Shown: positions 8,047 through 15,367 of the stretch, in pieces
Layout of the letters: every line of letters starts with the position of its first letter
Position numbering within the stretch: position 1 is the stretch's first letter
NCBI RefSeq assembly: GCF_900996245.1
Contig: NZ_CAAJGK010000129.1
Coordinates: 186,001 to 250,000, forward strand
Length of the DNA: 64,000 bases
DNA from: Paraburkholderia sp. BCC1886
GTDB lineage: Bacteria > Pseudomonadota > Gammaproteobacteria > Burkholderiales > Burkholderiaceae
Reading direction: 5' to 3'
Position numbers and translations under genes: made by a program
Notes under the pieces: generated by a model
Database searches by the model: none
Seen by the model: the letters and a program-made list of their open reading frames with translations, nothing else
Told to the model about the DNA's origin: nothing

Positions 8047-9519
8047 ATGTTTTCTAGCCTGTATTTTCCGCTGGTTTCCACGCTTGCCTGCGAGAGCGCC
8101 CCGCCCGGACATCTGGCGATGCTGCGCGATGGCCGGATTGCCGAAACGGTGTCGTACACCAACCGCTGCGCCGAACAATGCGAAGACGACGAAGCCTTCG
8201 GCTGCATGCAGTTGCAGGCCGATCTGCAAACCATGCTCGGCATCGACGTGGATGCGGAAGACTCGTATCGCGAAGCGCAGAAAATGATTCGCCAGTCGCG
8301 CCGCGACGTGCGCGCGGCGTCGTGCCGCAACACCGGCTGGCAAGCGTTTTTCCGGCATCGTCTGGGCACCGCGATGGCGTGCTTCATGAGCATCGTCGAC
8401 GACACGCGTCTCGAAGCGCGTCAGGCGATGGAAGGGCGCTTCGGCGCGTTGTGCGTGCTGCTCGAACTCGGGCAATTGCACGAAGCAGGCGACCTGCTCG
8501 ACGAACTCGAAGCCATCGTCGATACCTGCGCGCAACCCGGCGAAGCGCCCCTCCAGGATGCCGCCGTCTGGCGCGAACTGGTAGCGACGCTGCGTTACGA
8601 TCTCGCGACCCAGCAGGAACTGCGTACCGCCGCACAACTCGCCGATCATGTGTACTGGCAGTCGGGCCTCACCGCGCGTCTGAACACGCGGCCGCGCACG
8701 GATAGCCGCAACGACCACGCGAGCCAGACCGCGCAACTCGCGGCTCGCGTCGGCTCGCCGCTGTTGCGTGCACGGATCGATTATCTCGACGGTCTGCGAC
8801 GTCTCGCGGGCGGGCAGCGCGAAGCAGCCGATGCGCTGATCGCGCATCTGAACTGGGCCATCGCCAATAGCCTGTACGCGTACCAGTACGCGGTCAGGCT
8901 CGAGATTGCACTGGCGGGTCTCGCGGGTGGCGCAACGCAACTCGCCGAAACCATGCTCGCGCCGCTCGCCGCCGACCGGCGCGTCGCACACGGTCATTGC
9001 CAGCTGGAGTACCTGTACTGCCTCGCAAAAACGCGCGCCGCGCAAGGACGCGATCAGGAATCGGTGCAGCTGTATAGCCGTTATGCGCTGGCCGCGATGC
9101 AATGTCTGCGCGAAGCGTCCGCCGCGCTGGCGCCGTTCGCGCATCGCGCGAACCGCGTGACCGAGCAGCTCGACGATGTCGGTGCACGCTTGCCCGCGAA
9201 GTATCGGCGCGCGTATCGCTACCTGATGGAGAACCTCGAACGCAGCGACCTGTCGGTACGCGAAGTGGCCGCCGAGATCGGCGTGACGGAGCGCGCGTTG
9301 CAAAGCGCGTTCAAGAACAGCCTGGGCTCGACGCCTACCGAGATCATCCGGCAGAAACGCATGCAGCGGATTCGCGCAGAGTTGCAGCGCGAATCCGTGC
9401 ATGGCGAGCCGAGCGTGCTGTGCGCGGCAAGCCGCTGGGGCGTGCAGAACCGCTCGACGCTGGTGAACGGTTACCGGCGTCAGTTCAACGAAGCGCCCTC
9501 GGACACGCTCAAGCGCTGA
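8047..9519 (+). CDS. hrpB: HrpB/HrpX-type AraC-family master activator of type III secretion
   Basis: This 490-residue regulator has the architecture of Ralstonia HrpB and Xanthomonas HrpX: a long helical, TPR-like N-terminal region of about 380 residues followed by an AraC helix-turn-helix domain. The DNA-binding part at about 385-490 includes SDLSVREVAAEIGVTERALQ and ends RSTLVNGYRRQFNEAPSDTL. In those species the protein activates promoters carrying TTCG-N16-TTCG boxes, and such boxes lie around this locus. Its place between sctT and sctC matches the Ralstonia gene order. The start is after an AGGGAG. In the model it is switched on by HrpG, also encoded here. Confidence 0.93.
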   Translation: MFSSLYFPLVSTLACESAPPGHLAMLRDGRIAETVSYTNRCAEQCEDDEAFGCMQLQADLQTMLGIDVDAEDSYREAQKMIRQSRRDVRAASCRNTGWQAFFRHRLGTAMACFMSIVDDTRLEARQAMEGRFGALCVLLELGQLHEAGDLLDELEAIVDTCAQPGEAPLQDAAVWRELVATLRYDLATQQELRTAAQLADHVYWQSGLTARLNTRPRTDSRNDHASQTAQLAARVGSPLLRARIDYLDGLRRLAGGQREAADALIAHLNWAIANSLYAYQYAVRLEIALAGLAGGATQLAETMLAPLAADRRVAHGHCQLEYLYCLAKTRAAQGRDQESVQLYSRYALAAMQCLREASAALAPFAHRANRVTEQLDDVGARLPAKYRRAYRYLMENLERSDLSVREVAAEIGVTERALQSAFKNSLGSTPTEIIRQKRMQRIRAELQRESVHGEPSVLCAASRWGVQNRSTLVNGYRRQFNEAPSDTLKR

Positions 9520-9598
9520 ACGCTTCGCCTGCAGACCGCGCGAGCCTGTTGCGGCGCGCGGCCCGATCTCTTTCTCAACCGTTTCCGACAGACCTCAC

Positions 9599-11455
9599 AT
9601 GAAAGTCATTTCGCGTCGTTACACGTGGCGGCCGCGACTCGTCGCGAGCCTGAAGCTGTGTCTGTGTCTCGTGCTGATCGCCGGAAACGGCGCGCAGCTC
9701 GCCATGGCCATGCAGGTGCCGTTCCGTAATTCGATCGTCCATATTGCCGTCGAAGGCAAGGACCTGAAAGACGTCCTGCGCGACTTCGCCGCGAGCCAGG
9801 GGATTGCGGCTTCGGTGGCGAACGACGTGCAAGGGACCGTGTCGGGCCGCTTCGACATGGGACCGCAGCGCTTCCTCGATACGCTGGCGTCCACCTTCGG
9901 CTTCGTGTGGTTCTACGACGGCAGCGTGCTGGCAATCAGCAGCGCCAACGACATCACGCGGCAGGTCATCCACCTCGACTTCGCCGGCACGCGCGACCTG
10001 CGCAGGACGCTCGAACAGATGGGCCTCGACAACCGGCGCTTCCCGGTGGTGTACGACGCTGCACTCGGCGCCGCGCTCGTCACCGGCCCGAGCCAGTATG
10101 TCGCGCTGGTCTCGAATCTCGCTGCGCGGCTCGACCAGAATGCGAACCGGCGCGTCGGCACCGAGGTCCGCGTGTTCCGGCTGAAGCACGGCTGGGCCGC
10201 CGACCACAACGTCGTGATCGACGGCAAGTCGGTGATGGTGCCGGGCGTGGCGCGCGTGCTCTCGAGCATGTATCACCCGGGCAAGGACGGCTCGGGCGAT
10301 AACGGCGTGGACGGCGCGGGCAACGTGACGCCCGGCATGCAGCGCCTGTCGCCGATGAACGACGCGGGTGGCGGCACCGGCGGCGGTTCGCCGTTCGCCG
10401 GCGGCGATAGCGGCGGCGTGAATCCGCCGCTGCCGTCGTTTTTCGCGCAGGGTGGTGCGCCGCAATTCGCGGGGCAGGGTGCGGGTGGCAGGAACGGTAA
10501 CAGCGGCTCGCGAGGCGGCAACGACGGCGGCAATTACGCGAGTGGCTCGAACGAGGTCAGCGGCACCGGCGCGATGCCGCAAGGCGCGGGCATGTTGCCG
10601 GTCATCAAGGCGGACCCGCGCACCAACTCCGTGTTGATCCGCGATCTGCCCGAACGGGTGGGACGCTACCAGGATCTGATCGATCAACTCGACGTGCGTC
10701 GCAAGCTCGTCGAGATCGAAGCGCACATCATCGAGATCGACGACTCGGCGCTCAAGCAGATTGGCGTCGACTGGCGCGCGCATTCGAGTCACGGCGACAT
10801 CCAGACGGGGACCGGTACGACGTCCGCAAACAGTTACGCGGGCGGCTCGCTGAATCCGACTTTCAGCAGCACCGATTCGAGCGGCAACACGATCATCAAT
10901 ACGACGCCGGCCGGCATCTCGATGACCGCGGTGCTGGGCGATGCGGGACGCTATCTGATGGCGCGGGTCAATGCGCTCGAAGACACGAATCTGGCCAGGA
11001 TCGACGCGAGCCCGAAGGTCGCGACGCTCGACAACGTCGAGGCGATCATGGACAACAAGAAGAAGTTCTACGTGCGCGTGCAGGGCTATACGTCGGGTGA
11101 TCTGTACGCGATAGAAACCGGGACGTCGTTGCGCGTGCTGCCGATGGTGGTCGACGAAGACGGCCGGACCCAGATCAAACTGCAGGTGCATGTCGAGGAC
11201 GGCCAGACCACGTCGGACCAGGTGGACAACATTCCGGTGATCACCACCAGCACGATCAATACGGAAGCGGTCGTGACCCAGGGCGAGAGCTTGCTGATTG
11301 CCGGCTATCGCGTGGACAGTTCGTCGAGCGATCAGAGCGGCGTGCCGGTGTTGTCGAAAATCCCGCTGCTCGGCGGCCTGTTCCGTTACCGCGACGATCA
11401 GCACAGTCACATGGAACGGCTGGTTTTACTGTCGCCGCATGTGATCGAGTTTTAA
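9599..11455 (+). CDS. sctC: Type III secretion outer-membrane secretin SctC (HrcC)
   Basis: This 618-residue protein forms the outer-membrane channel. A signal peptide occupies about residues 1-37. N0/N1 ring-building domains follow (VHIAVEGKDLKDVLRDFAAS; TFGFVWFYDGSVLAIS). A Gly/Ser/Asn-rich, low-complexity insert lies at about 231-330, in a place where many HrcC proteins have a variable loop. The secretin domain is at about 440-618 and ends with GVPVLSKIPLLGGLFRYRDD and LVLLSPHVIEF. It follows hrpB by 79 bases with no obvious separate promoter, so co-transcription with hrpB is likely. Confidence 0.97.
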   Translation: MKVISRRYTWRPRLVASLKLCLCLVLIAGNGAQLAMAMQVPFRNSIVHIAVEGKDLKDVLRDFAASQGIAASVANDVQGTVSGRFDMGPQRFLDTLASTFGFVWFYDGSVLAISSANDITRQVIHLDFAGTRDLRRTLEQMGLDNRRFPVVYDAALGAALVTGPSQYVALVSNLAARLDQNANRRVGTEVRVFRLKHGWAADHNVVIDGKSVMVPGVARVLSSMYHPGKDGSGDNGVDGAGNVTPGMQRLSPMNDAGGGTGGGSPFAGGDSGGVNPPLPSFFAQGGAPQFAGQGAGGRNGNSGSRGGNDGGNYASGSNEVSGTGAMPQGAGMLPVIKADPRTNSVLIRDLPERVGRYQDLIDQLDVRRKLVEIEAHIIEIDDSALKQIGVDWRAHSSHGDIQTGTGTTSANSYAGGSLNPTFSSTDSSGNTIINTTPAGISMTAVLGDAGRYLMARVNALEDTNLARIDASPKVATLDNVEAIMDNKKKFYVRVQGYTSGDLYAIETGTSLRVLPMVVDEDGRTQIKLQVHVEDGQTTSDQVDNIPVITTSTINTEAVVTQGESLLIAGYRVDSSSSDQSGVPVLSKIPLLGGLFRYRDDQHSHMERLVLLSPHVIEF

Positions 11456-11471
11456 CGCGCCGGGCTTGACC

Positions 11472-11527
11472 GCGCTATGGGCGCTGCCGCCGAACCCAAA
11501 GTCGGGTCGTGGCAGCGTCCATAGCGC
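11472..11527. terminator. Long inverted repeat between convergent sctC and hrpG
   Basis: Two 17-base arms (11472-11488 and 11511-11527) pair with a single mismatch. Inside them ACCC (11494-11497) can pair with GGGT (11504-11507). The element fills most of the 81-base gap between the two convergent stop codons. There is no clear T-run, so it is a stem-type bidirectional terminator or a transcript-end stabiliser rather than a textbook intrinsic terminator. Confidence 0.7.
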
Positions 11528-11536
11528 ATTCGCCTG

Positions 11537-12472
11537 TCACGCGAGTCGGCGCGTGCCCGTGTTCTGCGTGAGAAATGCCCAGTTGTCGGGTTCCGGCGAC
11601 CAGGGTTGCGCACTGCGGGCCGTCGCACTGTTGCCGGCGTGCACCTTGATCTTGTCGTTGGCGGCCGCTCGCCGTGCCGGTGACGCGTCGCGTTGCACGA
11701 CACGCTCGACGGGTGGCTCGATGCGCTGCTCGTTGCGTGGCTCTATGCGTTGTTCGCCGCGTTGTTCATTACGTTGCTCGATCCGGTAACCATGCGCGTA
11801 CATCGTGCGCAGCACGATGCCGTGCGCGCCGTCGAGCAGCAGTTTTTTGCGCAGCTTGTAGATGTGCTGCTCGAGCGTGCGTCCGACGATTTCCTCCGAA
11901 CTGCCCCACACGGTCGCGGCAATCGAGCGGCGCGTCACATAGTTGCCCTGCTGCGAAAACAGCACCCATGCAATCGCGAACTCGCGAGCGGTGAGTTTGA
12001 TCGGCGCGCCGTTCACATAAGCCGTGCCGTCCGCGCGATGCAGGTGATAGACCCCGGTTTCGATCTCGTCGGCCGCCTGCAGGCAGCCGCCCACCGCGGC
12101 GGGATGACTCGCGAAGCGCCGCACTGCGAGGTGGAAGCGCAAGCGCAACTCGCGCGGATCGACCGGCAGCAGCACGATGTCGTCCGCGCCGGCTTCGAGT
12201 GCCGCGAGGACCCGGTCACGGGCGCAGAAGTCGCCGATCGCGATCAGCGGTGCGCGCCGGTCGCCATAACACGCACGCCGGGCGAGGACCGGATGGGACG
12301 GATCGAAACCCGCCGCCGCATCGAACACGATCGCGCTGAATTCCTCCCGATGCAATGCACGCGCCAGTTCCACTTCTGCGCTATAGCGGGTGCACACCGC
12401 GCCTTCGGCTTCGAAACAACTTTCGATCAGTTGAAACAGCGCCGCGTCATGGGTGAAGATTGCAAGTCTCAA
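11537..12472 (-). CDS. hrpG: HrpG-type OmpR-family response regulator, atypical receiver
   Basis: This 311-residue protein combines an N-terminal receiver-like domain with an OmpR winged-helix domain (about 145-225), containing NGAPIKLTAREFAIAWVLFS and TLEQHIYKLRKKLLLDG. Its place beside hrpB and sctC supports an HrpG role, the regulator that switches on hrpB/hrpX. The likely phosphoacceptor D51 is present (AIVFDAAAG). The conserved receiver lysine is replaced (VLLPVDPREL where LxKPFDP is usual) and one of the acidic pair is His8. It starts at TTG, preceded by GAGG. A run of R-x-E-Q/P tetrapeptides follows the DNA-binding domain. Confidence 0.85.
   Translation of the reverse strand: MRLAIFTHDAALFQLIESCFEAEGAVCTRYSAEVELARALHREEFSAIVFDAAAGFDPSHPVLARRACYGDRRAPLIAIGDFCARDRVLAALEAGADDIVLLPVDPRELRLRFHLAVRRFASHPAAVGGCLQAADEIETGVYHLHRADGTAYVNGAPIKLTAREFAIAWVLFSQQGNYVTRRSIAATVWGSSEEIVGRTLEQHIYKLRKKLLLDGAHGIVLRTMYAHGYRIEQRNEQRGEQRIEPRNEQRIEPPVERVVQRDASPARRAAANDKIKVHAGNSATARSAQPWSPEPDNWAFLTQNTGTRRLA
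11714..11785. repeat. 12-bp tandem repeat in hrpG encoding R-x-E-Q/P units
   Basis: Six consecutive 12-base units encode RIEQ, RNEQ, RGEQ, RIEP, RNEQ and RIEP on the minus strand, directly after the HGYR end of the winged helix. The units differ at several bases, so the array is somewhat decayed, but the amino-acid pattern is kept. Confidence 0.8.
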
Positions 12473-12779
12473 TGGTTACCTCGCGAAGACATGGCCATTT
12501 GGTTGCTCGTTCACTGCTTGCTCACGCAGCAGGACGTCTATGCGTCCCGCGTCCCGGCAAACGAAAGGTAGGGCCTCGTAATCGCTAGGTAAGTAACATT
12601 TTGTTAAAGAAAGGCTGAATGGAAATTGCATGATTTGCAAAGCTCGACCGAGCGCTTGCATGCGTGGCGAAGATCGCCGCAAATCCTATGAACTTAGCGG
12701 CGATTAGGGCGAATTGAGCGTCCCCGATTGCTGAACAATTGCTCGGCAATAGAGCGAAAAATCTACCGAAACGGTCCGC

Positions 12780-12800
12780 AAGCCCCATACCACGGGGCTT
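12780..12800. other. Perfect 7-bp hairpin downstream of the DUF3455 gene
   Basis: AAGCCCC (12780-12786) and GGGGCTT (12794-12800) are perfect complements around a seven-base loop. No T-run follows on either strand. It lies just past the terminator-like hairpin at 12805-12833 and could add stability to the transcript end. Confidence 0.55.
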
Positions 12801-12804
12801 CCCG

Positions 12805-12833
12805 AAAAACATTACAGAACAGTAATGAAAAAA
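12805..12833 (-). terminator. Probable intrinsic terminator of the DUF3455 operon
   Basis: CATTAC (12810-12815) and GTAATG (12822-12827) form a six-base stem with a six-base loop, flanked by five A on one side and six A on the other. Read on the minus strand, the hairpin is followed by TTTTT, 28 bases after the lipoprotein stop. The stem is AT-rich and weak, and the flanking runs make it potentially bidirectional. Confidence 0.6.
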
Positions 12834-12854
12834 CTGATTTTATTTGAGAATCGA

Positions 12855-13622
12855 TCAGTCGTTCGGTAGCGGCAGTGCGCTTTCAAGATGGCCGTTGCCG
12901 GCCCAAGGGTTGGGCGACGCGTGGCTCGTAGGGATGGTCGATGGGGGTGCGCCGGACAGCAGATTGCCCGCCGGGCTGTAGATCAGATACGTCGCGCTGA
13001 ACGGCACGAGCAGGGTGCCGCCTTCGCGCGTGCAGAGCGGATTGGGCGGCAGGCCGCCGGTCGTGTCGACACGCTGGATCAGCGAGGTCTGGGCGAAGCT
13101 GCCGGTGCCGCTGCGATAGACGCTCGTTACGCCATGAGCGCCACGAGCCCCATTGGCCCCACGCCCCTGTGCTTCGTCGATCCGGTGCCTCGGTACGAGC
13201 CGTGCCCATACCAGCGTTCCCGCCGTCACCTGAGCTTCGGCATCGGGTTTGGTAGCGACGTAGCTGTCGTCGTAGGCGACGAAATAGCCGCCGGGCGCGA
13301 CCGTGCCGACGCTGCGGCGTTGCGCGTCGACCAGCGTCGCGAGATCGCCTTCGCGGCTCCACGACAGCGCTTTGCCGTCACGCCGGCATTCATAAAGACT
13401 CTGACCGCGCGCGGTCAAAGCCCGATCGAGATGCTGGTTAGGCCCGGCGCGCAACGTGACGGGAAGGTCGGCATCGGCGGGCGGCAAATAGGGCGTGGTA
13501 CAGGCGGCCGTGCCGAGCAGCGCGACGCCGAGCGCAAGCAAGCGTGTCGCGTGGGCCGTGCGGTTTGCCGTCAACACCGCGCTGGTAGAACGTGGACGCG
13601 TCACCCTCCGGGCGGTGCTCAT
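12855..13622 (-). CDS. DUF3455-family putative lipoprotein
   Basis: This is a 255-residue exported protein of unknown function. The N-terminus has a signal peptide ending in LLGTAAC, a plausible though not perfect lipobox. The body fits DUF3455: QSLYECRRDGKALSWSREGD, then VGTVAPGGYFVAYDDSYV, then TSLIQRVDTTGGLPP. The start at 13622 overlaps the stop of the upstream HrpB1-like gene as ATGA; a longer open frame upstream runs antiparallel to other genes and was rejected. Being coupled to a gene behind an hrpII box, it is probably part of the Hrp regulon, which is an inference. Confidence 0.8.
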   Translation of the reverse strand: MSTARRVTRPRSTSAVLTANRTAHATRLLALGVALLGTAACTTPYLPPADADLPVTLRAGPNQHLDRALTARGQSLYECRRDGKALSWSREGDLATLVDAQRRSVGTVAPGGYFVAYDDSYVATKPDAEAQVTAGTLVWARLVPRHRIDEAQGRGANGARGAHGVTSVYRSGTGSFAQTSLIQRVDTTGGLPPNPLCTREGGTLLVPFSATYLIYSPAGNLLSGAPPSTIPTSHASPNPWAGNGHLESALPLPND

Positions 13623-14071
13623 GCGCTCAGCGCACGGCTCGAACTCAGCGCTTCGCTCACGCGCACGCGCATATCGTCGTGACGGTAGCCGACATGGCTC
13701 GCCTCGTCTTCGTGATGCGTGAGGAAGCGGTCGACGATCGCCGTCGCCGTATCGTGGCCGCTCGCCAGCACGGCTTGCGCGTAGCGCTGCCATTCGATGT
13801 CGTCGAGCGTGTACAGACACCAGCTCTGCAGCGCCCAGACAATCGGGCTGCCTTCGCCGCGCTCGTCGACCTGACGCAGCGTTTGCGATGCGCCCAGCCA
13901 GTTGCCCGACGCTATCTCGAGTCGCGCTTCGCAGATATCGCCGATCGGACCGTTCGGTTGCAACGCGCGCAGCGCTTGCAGCATCTCTTCGAGCTCGGCG
14001 CGTGCACCGCTGCGCACGCCCCAGGAAAATATCGTCAGCAGGACGTTCGACACGAGTTGTGGGTTCGACAT
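13619..14071 (-). CDS. Second HrpB1/HrpK-family type III secretion protein
   Basis: This 150-residue soluble protein resembles HrpB1 at 1586-2179, but is shorter. It shares the pattern LQALRALQP, GDICEARLEIASGNW (compare IGMLDGVLHIVHGRW), then WALQSWCL and WQRYAQAVLASG. I take the ATG at 14071; the open frame extends far upstream across the harpin gene, which is not credible. It is translationally coupled to the DUF3455 lipoprotein and has its own box and -10 (14240-14301). A role as a periplasmic or assembly accessory is inferred from the family. Confidence 0.82.
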   Translation of the reverse strand: MSNPQLVSNVLLTIFSWGVRSGARAELEEMLQALRALQPNGPIGDICEARLEIASGNWLGASQTLRQVDERGEGSPIVWALQSWCLYTLDDIEWQRYAQAVLASGHDTATAIVDRFLTHHEDEASHVGYRHDDMRVRVSEALSSSRALSA

Positions 14072-14239
14072 GGAGGTGCTCCGAAGGCGTGTTGAGCCAG
14101 GCGATACGGCAGCGACCCGCGCCGCGCTTTGCAATCCAAGGGGAATCCGTATGCCGCTAACACGCGCTGAACGAATCCGCGCGAATCGGCGCGTCCGACG
14201 TTCAATGCACGCGTTGATCGATTCCCTCGATGTGTCGGG

Positions 14240-14301
14240 ATTGTCGGCGAAGCATCGCGCGCGGCGCCGGTCCTGCGCGAAGCATTGAGCGTGCAGGCGA
14301 A
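14240..14301 (-). promoter_or_regulatory. Minus-strand hrpII box driving the HrpB1-like/DUF3455 pair
   Basis: On the plus strand CGAA (14278-14281) and CGAA (14298-14301) are separated by 16 bases, which reads TTCG-N16-TTCG on the minus strand. At the 32-base spacing the minus-strand hexamer is GACAAT (14245 to 14240), which misses the YANNNT rule at its first base only. The ATG of the regulated gene is 169 bases beyond the hexamer. Confidence 0.68.
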
Positions 14302-14381
14302 GCCGGCCGACGTGCAGGCCGCGCTCGCCGGAAGTGTCGCCTGCGACACGCGGCGCGCAGATGGTTTTGTCGCGCGGCGCT

Positions 14382-14443
14382 TTCGGCTCGCGCAACCTGG
14401 CTTCGCATCGATCGACGGCTTTGCGTGACGCCCCTCCTAGTCT
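14382..14443 (+). promoter_or_regulatory. hrpII box with spaced -10 element upstream of the harpin gene
   Basis: TTCG at 14382-14385 and TTCG at 14402-14405 flank exactly 16 bases. A TAGTCT hexamer at 14438-14443 fits YANNNT and lies 32 bases after the box, the same spacing as at hrpB1. The harpin ATG is 79 bases beyond. Together with the opposite-facing box it occupies the 451-base gap 14072-14522; the rest of that gap shows no gene I can support. Confidence 0.8.
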
Positions 14444-14522
14444 GTACGGTGAATTGAGACGCGCTCGTTCAGCGTGGCCGATTCCTTTTCGATCCAACCA
14501 TGACTCAGCGGGAGCACACATC

Positions 14523-15206
14523 ATGAGCAATGCGATTACGTCCGCGTTCCTGAACTCATCGAGCGGCATTTCGGACTTCGGCTCGTCGGGTACCAGCGGC
14601 GCCGAAAGCGGTAACCAGGCGATGGCGAAGGTGCTGCAGGATATCGAGCAGCTGCTGACGGGCGGGCAAGGTACCTCCGGCGGTTCGGGCAGCGGCACGC
14701 CAGGCGCGAGCACCGGCGCGGGCAACGGCAGCTCGGGCGGAGTGGGCGGTCTGCAGCAGTTGTTGCAGGATCTGCAGGCGCTGCAACAGGGCGGCGGCTC
14801 GGGTTCGGGGACCGGCGTGGGCACCGGCGCGGGCACCGGCGCGGGCACGACGCCCGGTACGGGCGCCGGCAGCTTCGGCAGCGGCGCGACACAAGGCCAG
14901 GGTCTGCACGACGTCAAGCTGAACACGAAGGCGGGCGGTGAAGCGCTGCATCTGCAGGAAGACTCGAACGGTACGCTTTATAACGGCAGCGGCAACTCCG
15001 TGGGTCAGGTCAATCAGGACGGCTCCGTGTCGCTCAACTCCGGCGCGACGAAGGAGATCCAGCGCCTGGAAACCGGCGGCAAGGGCGGCCTTGCCGGTCT
15101 GTTGTCGGGTGTGAAGCCCACGGAAGGCGATGGTGGCAACGCCGACTTCTCGTCGTCGGAAGTGACCGTCAGCGCGGGCGATCTGAATCAGAAAAACGAT
15201 TTCTGA
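14523..15206 (+). CDS. Harpin-like glycine-rich secreted protein
   Basis: This 227-residue acidic protein has no cysteine and no signal peptide. It is dominated by Gly, Ser, Thr and Ala. These are the hallmarks of harpins such as PopA, HrpN and Hpa1, which leave the cell through the type III pathway and act at the host wall or membrane. Two short helical segments rich in Leu and Gln (MAKVLQDIEQLL; GGLQQLLQDLQALQQ) are embedded in the Gly-rich repeats, as in Hpa1-type harpins. The C-terminal third is more polar and less repetitive. It has a strong hrpII promoter. Sequence similarity to a named harpin cannot be shown here, so the class rests on composition, location and promoter. Confidence 0.72.
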   Translation: MSNAITSAFLNSSSGISDFGSSGTSGAESGNQAMAKVLQDIEQLLTGGQGTSGGSGSGTPGASTGAGNGSSGGVGGLQQLLQDLQALQQGGGSGSGTGVGTGAGTGAGTTPGTGAGSFGSGATQGQGLHDVKLNTKAGGEALHLQEDSNGTLYNGSGNSVGQVNQDGSVSLNSGATKEIQRLETGGKGGLAGLLSGVKPTEGDGGNADFSSSEVTVSAGDLNQKNDF

Positions 15207-15367
15207 GTCGGGACCCGAGGGTCGATCGTAGCGATGTTCATCTCCGGAGCCGTGTGCGGCTGAACCGATGCACAGGGTTCCGGATTTGAGTTTGCCCGGG
15301 CGGCCGCGCGCAGGCGTGCAGGCTGCCCGATGACTTCCACGAATGCCGTGGGCCGAAAGGAGCGAGC

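Larger units (their letters stand above)
12473..12854. other. AT-rich intergenic stretch between hrpG and the DUF3455 gene
   Basis: These 382 bases are clearly richer in A and T than the surrounding genes and contain no convincing ORF. They hold the presumed hrpG promoter and the end of the DUF3455 transcript. I found no TTCG-N16-TTCG box reading toward hrpG. Two hairpins in the right half (12780-12833) are listed separately. Confidence 0.6.

Noticed and set aside
14468..14491. TTCA-N16-TTCG resembling a second box before the harpin gene
   Set aside because: The first half is imperfect and the -10 spacing would fall on the start codon; the box at 14382 explains the promoter better.
14072..14926. 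Minus-strand extension of the HrpB1-like gene across the harpin gene
   Set aside because: The extension is Pro/Arg-rich antisense of the Gly-rich harpin gene and includes the divergent promoters.
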